A DNA stretch of 20,672 nt from Hyphomicrobiaceae bacterium (GTDB lineage Bacteria; Pseudomonadota; Alphaproteobacteria; Rhizobiales; JAKIUO01): contig JAKIUO010000026.1 in the NCBI GenBank assembly GCA_021647535.1, forward strand, positions 1 through 20,672. The letters run 5' to 3'. This document shows positions 1 through 8,400 of this stretch, piece after piece. Made by a program: the position numbers and the translations under genes. The first letter of the stretch is position 1; each line of letters begins with the position of its first letter. The notes below the pieces were generated by a model that was not told the origin of the DNA, ran no database searches, and saw only the letters and a program-made list of their open reading frames with translations.

Positions 1-252
1 ATGAGCATTGCGATCAGCTGGTTGCGATCTAGGGATGCCTACGCGAATGAACAATGGCGCAAACTTTATGACCTGCCCTCAAACTGGCAGCCGCCGCTTT
101 TCCCGCTCAAGGGCGAAGACCTCGTGGCCAGCGGCATGACACCCGGCCCGCTCATCGGCCAAACCCTGCGCATCCTTGAAAAAGACTGGCTGGCCCACGG
201 TTTTAGTCTGGACCGTCAGGCGTTGCTGGAACGGGCGACGCCGGTTAAATAA
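1..252 (+). CDS. CCA tRNA nucleotidyltransferase / poly(A) polymerase family, C-terminal fragment
   Basis: This is the last 83 residues of a gene that begins before the window; the ATG at base 1 is probably an internal Met. The stretch LPSNWQPPLFPLKGEDLVAS followed by GMTPGPLIGQTLRILEKDW (about residues 25-63) matches the C-terminal end of alphaproteobacterial CCA-adding enzymes, where an LPLKGxDLxxxGxxPGPxxGxxLxxLExxW pattern forms part of the RNA-binding tail. Such enzymes add or repair the 3' CCA of tRNA in the cytoplasm. The catalytic head (GSxxR and DxD motifs) would lie upstream and cannot be checked here. The gene ends with TAA and converges on bpt with 36 bp between the two stops. Only a weak CGCC/GGCG inverted repeat is visible in that gap. 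Confidence 0.82.
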   Translation: MSIAISWLRSRDAYANEQWRKLYDLPSNWQPPLFPLKGEDLVASGMTPGPLIGQTLRILEKDWLAHGFSLDRQALLERATPVK

Positions 253-288
253 ACGCCAATTGCAGGCGAGAAACCCTTGGCAGAAAAA

Positions 289-1053
289 TCAGCTCTCCTC
301 CGCATCTTTCCAGCCCTCGGGGGACAGATGTTGTTGCGGGGTGAAGCGAGCCTTGTAGGACATTTTGCGACAGCCATCAATCCAGTAGCCCAAATACAAG
401 AAGGGCAGGCCTTGACGCCGTGCATAGTCAATATGTTCAAGGATCATATAGGTGCCAAGACTGCGCGATGTAAATTGCGGGTCAAAAAAACTGTAGACCA
501 TGGAAATGCCATCCGAGAGGCGATCACAAAGGGCGACAGCCGCCAGCGGAGAGGGCTTGGCCGCTTGATCATCTGGCTCCATCTCACCGACCGGTGTGCG
601 CAGGCGATACTCTGTCAAAAAAGTATCGGCTTCACTTTCCTCGATCATCATGGAAAAATCAAAGCGGCTCATGTCAGCCATGCCACCATCGCCGTGGCGC
701 GTATTGACATAAAGGTCAAACAGCTCAAATTGTTCGACCGTGGCATTGAGCTCCACCCGTTTTGCCGCCAGGTCGCTATTGCGTTTGACAATGCGTTTGA
801 AAGACTTTCCCGGTGCGAAGGCATCAACAGGTATGCGCACAGAGACGCAGGCCTGACAACCATTGCAATAGGGCAGGTAGGCGACATTTTGTGAGCGCCG
901 GAACCCATTGCGCAACAGCTTGTCGACAAAGGCGGCAGGTTTGTCCGGGGTCAGGTGGGTGAACAGCTTGCGCTCCAGCTTGCCCGGCAAATAGGGGCAG
1001 GGCTGTGCCATCGTGACATGGAAATCCGGGAAAAAACTGCTCTGATCGGTCAT
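289..1053 (-). CDS. bpt: Aspartate/glutamate leucyltransferase (bacterial N-end rule transferase)
   Basis: The 254-residue product has the length and motifs of Bpt, which moves leucine from Leu-tRNA to proteins with N-terminal Asp or Glu and so marks them for ClpS/ClpAP degradation in the cytoplasm. Visible hallmarks are CPYLPGKLERKLFT (residues 19-32), the conserved GFRRSQNVAYLPYCNGCQAC (about 50-69, with C63, C66 and C69), YSFFDP in the middle, and YLGYWIDGCRKMSYKARFTP near the C-terminus. These belong to the ATE1-type GNAT-like fold. The ATG at 1053 is preceded by AGGATG about 9 bases upstream, which supports this start. The gene is transcribed away from the ParA-like gene across a 351-bp gap. 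No frame damage is seen. Confidence 0.95.
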   Translation of the reverse strand: MTDQSSFFPDFHVTMAQPCPYLPGKLERKLFTHLTPDKPAAFVDKLLRNGFRRSQNVAYLPYCNGCQACVSVRIPVDAFAPGKSFKRIVKRNSDLAAKRVELNATVEQFELFDLYVNTRHGDGGMADMSRFDFSMMIEESEADTFLTEYRLRTPVGEMEPDDQAAKPSPLAAVALCDRLSDGISMVYSFFDPQFTSRSLGTYMILEHIDYARRQGLPFLYLGYWIDGCRKMSYKARFTPQQHLSPEGWKDAEES

Positions 1054-1404
1054 ACTCTTACATCCTGTACTTTTCTACATTATAGAGTGTAGGCGATGGT
1101 GGGAGAAATAAAAGGCCATTTTATGTAAATCTTTCTGTCTAAGGCCTTTTAGCCACGCCTCAGAATAATTTTATTTTAGTTAAATCTATTTCATCTTTGC
1201 CCCAAGCTTGCCCTTTTTTTCGGAAATATTGTCTTCAACGAACTTATTCAGCATGAACGCGGGTCAATGATCCGTTTGCGTCCCTTTTCCGGGGCCGGTA
1301 TTTTTAATATTCAGGAACAGGCTGTGTGAGTTGAACTCTTAATATTTTTGTGCCGTGGAAAAGATTTGGGGGCACATATGTAAACAATTTTGTCAGGATG
1401 GGGC
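1054..1404. promoter_or_regulatory. Divergent intergenic region between bpt and the parA-like gene
   Basis: This 351-bp AT-rich gap must hold the promoters for two genes that diverge. It contains an 8-bp inverted repeat, AAAAGGCC (1110-1117) and GGCCTTTT (1143-1150), with a 25-bp spacer, and two TTAATATT-type blocks near 1308 and 1340. I cannot assign a -35/-10 pair with confidence. I see no parS-like 16-mer, no tRNA and no convincing small ORF. Confidence 0.4.
1395..1398 (+). promoter_or_regulatory. Ribosome binding site that decides the parA-like start
   Basis: AGGA lies 6 bases before the ATG at 1405. The frame can also be opened at an in-frame TTG at 1390, but that codon has no Shine-Dalgarno sequence and adds only five residues, so the ATG is preferred. 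Confidence 0.6.
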
Positions 1405-2709
1405 ATGCAGAAAAATACAAAACTTGGGTCATCAATCGCGGTCATGAATGCAAAGGGGGGTGTTGGAAAGTCCACCGTGACCTTGGCGCTGGCTGAAACA
1501 CTGTCATATTATTACAATAAAAAGATTCTGATCATCGATAGCGATGCGCAGATGAGTATCAGCGTCATGCTGATGCCGTTTGACGAATTGAATGGCAAGC
1601 GCTCAAAATGGAAAACTCTTGTTGGTCTGTTGCACAAGACCTTGATCCTTGAAGAGACGCCGGACTGGAAAAGCTTTATTACGCATAATGTTGCTGATGT
1701 GGATGAAACAGACAGCATTGATCTGTTGCCGGGTGATCTGCGTCTGACGCTTATTGAGCGCGCCGTTACCGAGGCCGATCGTCATGAGCAAATGCGGGGG
1801 CTGGTGCGGTCCGTATTGGCAGAAGCCCGTCTCAACTATGATTATATTTTGATTGATTGCCCCCCCGGCCTGTCCCTGCTTACCGAGATCTGGTTGCGTG
1901 AAGCCGACTATCATCTGGCTCCGGTCAAACCGGATTTTCTGGCCATTGCCGGGCTGGAAATGTTTCGTGAATTCAAGAAGATCAATCCAGATATGAAAAT
2001 GGCGAAAAATCTGGGGATTTTGATCAATATGAAGAATACCCATTCTGCCGAAGATGAGAATTATCACAATATTCTGGCTAATGATGAGGAAAGCCGCTGT
2101 TTTCCTGACGCCATTCCCCATATGTCTCCCATTCAGAGTGCGGCCCGCTTTAATATGGAAAGCCGCTCTTATGCCGCTAAATATCCTGGGGCTGCCGGAG
2201 ATGCGTTCCGCAATACGGCGCATGAGATTTTGCAGCGTACGGATGATAAGTCCGATGAGCTGGTGGAAGGGGTAAGTCGCCCTATATATGCGACATTGGC
2301 AGAGCCAGATCAGGGCCAAAGTCAAAGTCAAAGTCAAAGTCAGGGCCAAAGCCAGGACCAGGGCATGGGGGGGGCTGTTGCTTCTGCCCCGGAGCGTGAG
2401 ACGCTTGAGCAGCCTACTCCAGCCAGCGGTCGAAAAGATGTGGAAATGACTGATGCGGCTTCGCCGTTGCCAGCTTCAAAATTCACCAGTTCTGTCTCAA
2501 AAGAAGCAGCCAGTATCGCTTCAAAATTTGCGCCTGAATCTGAAAAAATATCTAATTTTATGAGTAAATTGGAAGCACGGGCTGAGGTGTCCACTGGTCC
2601 GACACCTCTTGCAACGCCTGCCGCGCGGCCTGTCAGCCTGCCTGAGCCAGCAAAATTTGAAACGGATAACGGTGCGCCCGTACTCAATGTGCCAACCCTG
2701 GAAAGTTAA
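1405..2709 (+). CDS. ParA/MinD-type ATPase with low-complexity C-terminal tail
   Basis: This is a 434-residue deviant Walker A ATPase. Numbered from the ATG at 1405, KGGVGKST covers residues 17-24 (signature Lys17 and Lys22), Walker A' is IIDSDAQ around 43-49, and Walker B is YILIDCPPG (147-155). The ATPase fold ends near residue 280. It is followed by a Q/S-rich linker (GQSQSQSQSQ, about 304-313), a Pro/Ala-rich stretch and an amphipathic-looking segment with repeated SKF blocks (about 350-385). Family members dimerise on ATP and position DNA or protein cargo. No ParB gene or parS site is present, so the cargo is unknown and a role in plasmid or chromosome partition is not supported. It could be a ParA-like positioning factor or an exopolysaccharide/pilus-type regulator. 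The linker holds a hexamer repeat and a G8 run. Confidence 0.85.
   Translation: MQKNTKLGSSIAVMNAKGGVGKSTVTLALAETLSYYYNKKILIIDSDAQMSISVMLMPFDELNGKRSKWKTLVGLLHKTLILEETPDWKSFITHNVADVDETDSIDLLPGDLRLTLIERAVTEADRHEQMRGLVRSVLAEARLNYDYILIDCPPGLSLLTEIWLREADYHLAPVKPDFLAIAGLEMFREFKKINPDMKMAKNLGILINMKNTHSAEDENYHNILANDEESRCFPDAIPHMSPIQSAARFNMESRSYAAKYPGAAGDAFRNTAHEILQRTDDKSDELVEGVSRPIYATLAEPDQGQSQSQSQSQGQSQDQGMGGAVASAPERETLEQPTPASGRKDVEMTDAASPLPASKFTSSVSKEAASIASKFAPESEKISNFMSKLEARAEVSTGPTPLATPAARPVSLPEPAKFETDNGAPVLNVPTLES
2317..2340 (+). repeat. CAAAGT hexamer x4 inside the parA-like gene
   Basis: Four perfect CAAAGT units are flanked on both sides by CAGGGC (2311-2316 and 2341-2346) and followed by degenerate units (CAAAGC, CAGGAC). 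They encode alternating Gln-Ser. Gain or loss of units keeps the frame, so tail length could vary between strains. A G8 run follows at 2367-2374. Confidence 0.85.
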
Positions 2710-2737
2710 AATTCAGACTGAATAGCAAAAATAGTTG

Positions 2738-2980
2738 CACCCCGGAGTGGTACATTGCCAGGGCAATTCAATTCTCACGCAAACTCGCTGCGCGACGGGG
2801 CCAGCCCCGAACCCCGCTGGAGGGACACCCAAACCACCCGTTTTTCTATTTGAAAGTAAAAAAAAGCAGGGGTTCGGGGAGGCTTTCCCCGAATAGGTGT
2901 GGGCGATAGCCCATTCGCGAAGCGAGTTGCCTGAGAATTGAATCACCCTGTCACATTGCTGGTCCGGGGTGTTTTCTTTT
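2738..2980 (+). terminator. Rho-independent terminator of the parA-like gene, split by a mobile repeat
   Basis: CACCCCGGA (2738-2746) is perfectly complementary to TCCGGGGTG (2963-2971), which is followed by TTTTCTTTT (2972-2980). Removing the 192-bp repeat at 2759-2950 and one copy of its flanking duplication leaves a normal 9-bp stem with a loop of about 16 bases, 28 bases after the stop codon. The element therefore inserted into the loop. Because the element is itself an imperfect palindrome, the arms may still meet in RNA. Confidence 0.65.
2759..2950 (-). mobile_element. MITE-like palindromic repeat, copy 1
   Basis: This 192-bp non-coding element begins CAGGGCAATTCAATTCT and ends with the near-inverse, AGAATTGAATCACCCTG (two mismatches). 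It is flanked by 9-bp near-duplicates, GTACATTGC (2750-2758) and TCACATTGC (2951-2959), with seven matches at the inner side. Its reverse complement aligns along the full length with 12020-12213. The block containing TCGCGAATGGGCTATCGCCC and the CGGGGA/TCCCCG hairpin, ending in CCCCTGCTTTTTT, is nearly identical in both. No transposase is encoded, so a transposase elsewhere would have to move it. Confidence 0.75.
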
Positions 2981-2991
2981 GTGATCTGGAC

Positions 2992-5193
2992 TTATTCAAT
3001 ACGCACCATGACACTATCGGCGCGGCCAAGCGCATCAAGCACGCCAAGGCGCACAAAGCCTTTTTCGCGGGGTTTCCAGAAGGTGCGGCGGCGGGCGCGG
3101 TTGGCTTTGATCGGGGCACCATTGATCATCCAGGTGAGCGGCAGTTTCCCCCCTTCTGCTTTTAATGCGAGGGTTTCGAACTGGCCTTTTTGGGCCAGCG
3201 ATAAGGAGAGCTGCGAACCATTGTGGGGAAAGGCGATTTTTACGGGTGGATTAAGGGCTTGTTGGGCGGCAAAGGGGGTATCTACACGCTCGAAATGGCG
3301 CAAGGGGGCGGGCAGATCGTTTGAGTTGTGAGCGATGAGCGTGCCTTTGGGGGCGTGTTTCAAGGGGACAAGCGGGCGGCCCAACTGTTCAAAAGCGGCG
3401 AACAGAGCGGGGGCGGCAGACGAGCGTCCGGTGAGGCCGGGGCTTGGCGTGCCATCGGGGCGGCCGGCCCAGACAATAATGGTGGTCTGGCCGTCAAATC
3501 CGGCGGCCCAGGCGTCGCGATAGCCATAGGATGTGCCGGTTTTATAGGCGATCTGGCCACGCCGCGCATTTTTTGGCGGTTCGGCATCGGCCAGAATATT
3601 TGCAACTTGCCAGGCGGCTTGCGCGTTCATAAGGCGGTTGCCGTTGCCCGATATGGATTGCGGTTTCACATTGGATTTGCGCCACACCAGATCAACCATT
3701 TCTCCGCCGCGCGCCAGCCCGGCATAAGCCTTGCCAAGCTCTTTTATGGTAATGCCAAGGCCCCCCAATACCATGGAGAGATTGGGTTTGGTGCCGGTGG
3801 GCACTTTGACCTTTATACCGGTCTGCCTGAAGCGGGCCAGCAGACGGGCCGGTCCGACTTTATCGAGCAGTTTAACGGCGGGCACATTTAACGACATTTG
3901 CAGCGCTTTGCGCACGCTCAGGGTGCCGTGCCATTGATGGTCGAAATTTTTTGGTTTGTAGGTGCCAAAGCGCGTGGGTTCATCATCAATCAAAGTTTCG
4001 GGATTGGCCAGCCCGTCTTCGAAAGCCAGGCCATAGACAAAGGGTTTCAAGGCGGAACCCGGCGAACGCATGGCCTTGATCATATTGATGGGCCCATGAA
4101 AACGATCATCGAGGAAGTCGGGCGACCCCACATAGGCGCGGATTTTGCCGCTGTCATGTTCAATGGCCAGCAGGGCCAGCGAATGTTTGTCGCCAAGGCG
4201 GGCGGCTTGTTGCTGCGCGATTTTTTGCAGGCGCTGCTGCAAGCCCTTGTCGATGGTCAGATGATGAACGGTGCGCTTTGGGAAGGCCCGCATTTCGGCG
4301 CGGGCCAGATGCGGGGCGAGTTTGGGGAAGTTTTTGCGTTTTGAGGGCACCGCATCACGCGTGGCGCGTCTGGCCTCAGGCAGGCTGATAACCCCGGCCT
4401 CGGCGGCGCGTAACAGCACCCGGTCGCGGGCTTTTTGAGCGCGCTTGTGACGGCGATCCGGTCGGCGCATTTCTGGAGATTGCGGCAGCGCCACCAGCAA
4501 GGCGGCTTCAGAAAGTGATAAATGGCGGGGTTCGCGGCCAAAATAGGCAAGAGAGGCGGCGCGCGCCCCTTCAATATTGCCGCCAAACGGCGCAAGGCGC
4601 AGATAGAGCGACAGAATTTGTGTCTTGCTGAAACGGCGTTCCAGCTCAATGGCGCGCACCGATTGGCGCAGTTTGGCAAACAATGTGCGCTTGTCGCGTG
4701 GCTCCAGCAGGCGGGCCACTTGCATGGTCAGGGTCGAGGCTCCCGAAATGATGCGGCCATTGCGCACAAGCTGCCAGAAGGCACGCATGGTTGCGACTGG
4801 ATCAATGCCGTGATGGTGGAAAAAGCGTTTGTCCTCATAGGCTAGCAGCAGCTTGATGTAATTGCCATCGACTTCGTTGGCCTCAAGCGGCAAACGCCAG
4901 CGCTCTGATCGGGTGGTAAAGGCGCGTAATAATGCGCCATTGCGATCCAGTACGATGGTGGAAAGATCCTCGGCCTTTGCAAGAGACAGCGGCCCCATTT
5001 GATGTTGTGCGATGAGAAAGCCGCCCCAGAGGATGAGCAGGCCCGCCAGAAATGTGCCGCCAGAGAGTTTGGTAATTTTTATGAGGCAGGGAGAGCCGCT
5101 GCGCAAGCGGGTTGCCACCCGCTTAAACTCGTCCTCTCTCCCCCGAGGGGAGAGGGTTAGGGAGAGGGGGGAACGCGAATTACTGTTTTTCAT
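2992..5193 (-). CDS. pbpC: Penicillin-binding protein 1C (bifunctional transglycosylase/transpeptidase-like)
   Basis: This 733-residue class A penicillin-binding protein builds peptidoglycan at the inner membrane. Residues 45-63 form the membrane anchor. The GT51 glycosyltransferase domain carries EDKRFFHHHGIDP (120-132, catalytic E120) and GASTLTMQVARL (151-162). The transpeptidase domain has SPGSALKPF with S380xxK383, the SLN motif at 434-436 and KTGTSYG at 551-557. The region 645-733 matches the PBP1C C-terminal domain. It sits downstream of the macroglobulin gene on the same strand, the usual yfhM-pbpC pairing. The first 40 or so residues (including SPLSLTLSPRGRE) come from a REP-like palindrome, and the annotated ATG is part of TATAATG. 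The true start may therefore be GTG at 5116-5118 or TTG at 5104-5106. The domains themselves are intact. Confidence 0.93.
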   Translation of the reverse strand: MKNSNSRSPLSLTLSPRGREDEFKRVATRLRSGSPCLIKITKLSGGTFLAGLLILWGGFLIAQHQMGPLSLAKAEDLSTIVLDRNGALLRAFTTRSERWRLPLEANEVDGNYIKLLLAYEDKRFFHHHGIDPVATMRAFWQLVRNGRIISGASTLTMQVARLLEPRDKRTLFAKLRQSVRAIELERRFSKTQILSLYLRLAPFGGNIEGARAASLAYFGREPRHLSLSEAALLVALPQSPEMRRPDRRHKRAQKARDRVLLRAAEAGVISLPEARRATRDAVPSKRKNFPKLAPHLARAEMRAFPKRTVHHLTIDKGLQQRLQKIAQQQAARLGDKHSLALLAIEHDSGKIRAYVGSPDFLDDRFHGPINMIKAMRSPGSALKPFVYGLAFEDGLANPETLIDDEPTRFGTYKPKNFDHQWHGTLSVRKALQMSLNVPAVKLLDKVGPARLLARFRQTGIKVKVPTGTKPNLSMVLGGLGITIKELGKAYAGLARGGEMVDLVWRKSNVKPQSISGNGNRLMNAQAAWQVANILADAEPPKNARRGQIAYKTGTSYGYRDAWAAGFDGQTTIIVWAGRPDGTPSPGLTGRSSAAPALFAAFEQLGRPLVPLKHAPKGTLIAHNSNDLPAPLRHFERVDTPFAAQQALNPPVKIAFPHNGSQLSLSLAQKGQFETLALKAEGGKLPLTWMINGAPIKANRARRRTFWKPREKGFVRLGVLDALGRADSVMVRIE
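5133..5170 (+). repeat. REP-like palindrome A inside the 5' end of pbpC
   Basis: The unit has a GC-rich hairpin, TCTCCCC/GGGGAGA around 5138-5154, followed by GGTTAGGGAGAGGGG. It is an approximate inverted copy of the sequence at 5366-5403. Read on the minus strand it supplies the pbpC-encoded peptide SPLSLTLSPRGRE, a sequence type often produced when such repeats are translated. Confidence 0.6.
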
Positions 5194-5267
5194 TATAGAG
5201 CCTGGAATTTCTCAATTATGATAAGGTATATACTCAAAGCACTCGAAACCCGAAAAAAGTTAGAGTA

Positions 5268-5283
5268 AAACCGTTGTCGGTTT
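5268..5283 (-). terminator. Weak candidate terminator of the macroglobulin gene
   Basis: On the minus strand AAACCG-ACAA-CGGTTT forms a 6-bp stem with a 4-base loop. It is followed by TTAC and then, after a short break, by a TTTTTT run. The stem is short and the T-run is displaced, so this is only a candidate. Confidence 0.28.
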
Positions 5284-5365
5284 AACGAGGTGCACCCGTC
5301 TGCAGCCAAATCGCCATAGCCGGTGGGCTCGTAGCACACCATCAGAGTGAGAGTTTTTGCTGAAG

Positions 5366-5403
5366 CCCCTCTCCCCAACCCTTTCCCCGTCTGGGAAAGG
5401 GGC
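5366..5403 (-). repeat. REP-like palindrome B between the macroglobulin gene and pbpC
   Basis: The sequence contains the hairpin CCCTTTCCC/GGGAAAGGG with the tail CCCCTCTCCCC. Its reverse complement aligns with the repeat at 5133-5170 through GGGTT(A/G)GGGAGAGGGG. The two units face opposite ways about 195 bp apart, as in composite REP arrays. Confidence 0.6.
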
Positions 5404-5448
5404 GTTTGCGGCACGTTTTCGAGCTGCGCCCCGCTCGCGACAGCGAAC

Positions 5449-8400
5449 CTACCGCCCACTCACCACTTCAACAATGCCGGGTTCTGTGCGGGCCATGCGC
5501 TCTGGCCGATACATGTCCTCAACGCTGGCCGGGCCGTGAATATAGCGACCGGGGGCGACGGCACGAATGACATAGGCTGTGGTGATGCTGGAGGCGGTCC
5601 CGGCTTTCAGGTCATAGGCGGCCAGAAAGCGATCATCCCTGAACTCCACATGTTTAGGTTTCGATTTTTTCAGCCAGGTGAGGGCGGAAAGATTAGCCGA
5701 GGAAACAATCCGTGGATTATCGATCTCAAAACCGGCGGGCAGCGGGTCGGAAATCATGATTGATCCACCGAGCGCCTTGCCTTCATGTATCTTGAGGACC
5801 GTAATCAGACGGGTGTTTTGCGCCACCCTGGAGGGGTCAACCTTGGCACCATCCAGCGTGAAATATTCCCGCGAGATGGTAAAACCGTTGGAGCGGGCCG
5901 GCTCTGGAATGATCGGCGAACCGGAGATGGTGACAATGGCCCGGGCTTTGGCATCGCCTTTATTGGTGACGCGGTAATCGCCTTGCAGCCTATCAAGATC
6001 CATACTGTCGATCAGTGACCCCTGGTGCGTTCTTCCATTGACATCAAGCACATAGGTTTTGGCTTCTTCAAACAGGGCGTTGGCGGCCAGCAGCATCCAG
6101 GCCTGTTCTTGCGTATTGGTGGAGGCGACGCTCATATTGTCTTCGTCCTTTTCCAGTGCATTGGTGATTGAGGACATGAGCTGTTGGCGCAGGCCGGTTT
6201 CAGCGATCAGCGTTAGGGTTGCCGCGCCATCGCGCAGAGGTGTGCCATAGTCCGAGCTGCTATAATGCCGGGCCTTTTTGCCAGAACGATCAATATTGTT
6301 GAGATCACCAATGGCGTCATTATAGACCATCCGGGCGCGTTGTTTGTCGCCATAAAGCGACAGGGCAGTGGCCAGATGGGCCTTGGCCAGCGGCGAAGCA
6401 AAATTTTGCAGCTTCACATCAGCGTAATAACGCAGCTCGGAGAGGCGGGCGCGTTTGTTGCGGGCCAGCACATAGAGCGAATAGGCGACGGCCTGCCCGC
6501 CATATTTGAAGTCAGACGTGTAGTTCAGCGTGTTTGACAGCTTGTCGAGGGCACTGGTCATGTTGCGCTCTGGCACATCAAAGCCTTTTTCACGCGCTCT
6601 GGTCAAAAACTCGGTGACATAGGCGGTGAGCCACGGGCTGCCATTACTGGCCGACCACAGACCAAAGCTGCCATTATGCCCTTGACGCGAGATCAGCTTG
6701 TCGATGGCTTTTTGCACCCTTTTGTTGAGGTCTTTGCCGCCGTTATCATCAATCCCGGCCTGTTTGGCGACGCTGGAAAGATAGAGCAGAGGCAAGGCCC
6801 TTGAGGTGATCTGTTCCGAGCAGCCATAGGGATAGCGGTCAAGCGAAGCCAGAAGCCCTGGAATATCCGGGAGGCTGGAGGGGCCGACCGACAAAGTGGC
6901 TTTTTCGGTGCCGGGAACCAGATTGGTGAAAATGTCCCTGGAGAGCACAAGGCCGGTGCCGCTGGCCAGCGTGCTGACCGATTGGCGGGTGACGCTGGGA
7001 TAGGCCGGTTTCACCGGTATGGCATAATTTCTAGAAATATCAATGCCATCAGGGCCGGTGAGATGGGCGCTCAGGATCGCCTTGCCGATGTTGTCGGGAG
7101 CAAGGGGCACGGCCAGGGTATAGCGCTGGTCGGCACCCAGATTGAAGTTGAGATTTTGGGTCTTGGCAATCGAGCCTGCCAGACCGCTGCGGCTATTCAC
7201 AAGGCTGCTGGTCAGCTCAAGCTGATAGGCACCAGTTGGCCCTTCGACATTATGCAAGACGAGATGCAATTGTGAGCGGTCACCCATGGAAAGGAAACGA
7301 GGCGTTGTGCCAGAGACAATCACCCGGTCGCGGATAATGACATCTTTGGCGGCGTGGCCCATTTTGGTTTTGCTCCAGGCCACAGCCATCACTTTGACCG
7401 TGCCGTTAAAGGCGGGAATATCAAAATGCAGGGTGGCTTTGCCGTTGGCATCAACCTTGACGATGCCACTGAAACGGGCGAGCGGTTGCTGGTCGGGAGG
7501 GTTGCCGTTCCTTTTCATGCCGCCAGCTGCGCCGGGGCCATCGCCACCAGAGCGGATTTTGCCGGCGACACCATGCATTCCATCAATCAGACGGCCATAA
7601 AGGTCACGAAATTCAGCCGACAGCTTGCGCTGCGAGAGATAATGTTTTTCAGGGGAGGGCGGTTTGTATCCCGTGAGGTTCAAGATGCCGACATCAACGG
7701 CGCTGGCCACGACATAAGCTTCTTCTCCCGCTTGCAAACCGGTGAGGGTGAGGGGCACGTCGAGCGATCCATCGGGGCGAATTTTTTGCGGGGCGTCGAG
7801 GTCAACACCCAGTACGCGCTTGTCGTGACCAGCGTTCAGCCAGCTGATGCCAATGGCGCGGCTCGGCATTTTTTTGTCTTTGATGTCCATGGGACGATAA
7901 AGGCTGACAGTGACATAAGCCCCTGCGCCCCAGCTTTCTGCGACCACAAGGTCGGTGGTGCTGGCACCCTTGGGAACACTAACGGTTTTCATGGCTCTGA
8001 TGCCGCCGTTGAGCACGGTGATTAAAGCTTTTCCGGCCATGCGCGAGACGATGCGCAATTTGGCGGTTTCGCCGATTTTATAATCGGTTTTATCGAGGGC
8101 GACATCCAGCGTGTCGGGGGTGTCGGCGCTGGCCGAGGCGTACCATCCAGCAGAAAATTCGTAGCTGGAGGCCGGGCGACCGGTTTTGTCGGAGCGTATT
8201 TCAAGGCGGAAGCGTCCCCATTTGACCGGTGCCGAGAGGCGCACGGGCTGGTCGGCGCGCGCATCAATATGGCCGGTGGCGAGGCGCTCTTCGGTGGTGA
8301 TGTGTTCATAGTTCCAGCGTCCGTCATTGCGATACCATTGATAGCGCGTGTGCAGCTGAACGACTTCCCATGTGAGGTTTTTAAAGGCGCGACGCTGGCC

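Larger units (their letters stand above)
5194..5448. other. Gap between the macroglobulin gene and pbpC
   Basis: The gap is 255 bp. The pbpC-proximal part (5194-5270) is AT-rich and could hold a promoter. The rest contains a weak hairpin at 5268-5283 and REP-like unit B. I see no gene here. The spacing is wide for an operon, so pbpC may have its own promoter. Confidence 0.4.

Noticed and set aside
277..894. 205-codon plus-strand frame opposite bpt
   Set aside because: It is the complement of bpt, which has clear family motifs; the shadow product resembles nothing.
1054..1404. A parS-like centromere site for the ParA-like protein
   Set aside because: No GTTTCACGTGAAAC-type 16-mer or near match was found in the gap.
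1603..2349. 248-codon minus-strand frame opposite the parA-like gene
   Set aside because: Shadow frame with a repetitive LTLTLT start produced by the CAAAGT hexamers; the plus-strand ATPase is certain.
2713..2946. 77-codon minus-strand frame covering the mobile repeat
   Set aside because: It spans the non-coding palindrome and its terminal repeats, and the matching region of copy 2 does not keep the frame.
2750..2959. CRISPR-like or riboswitch-like reading of the repeated hairpins
   Set aside because: There is no regular repeat-spacer series, and the structure is explained by a palindromic mobile repeat with target duplications.
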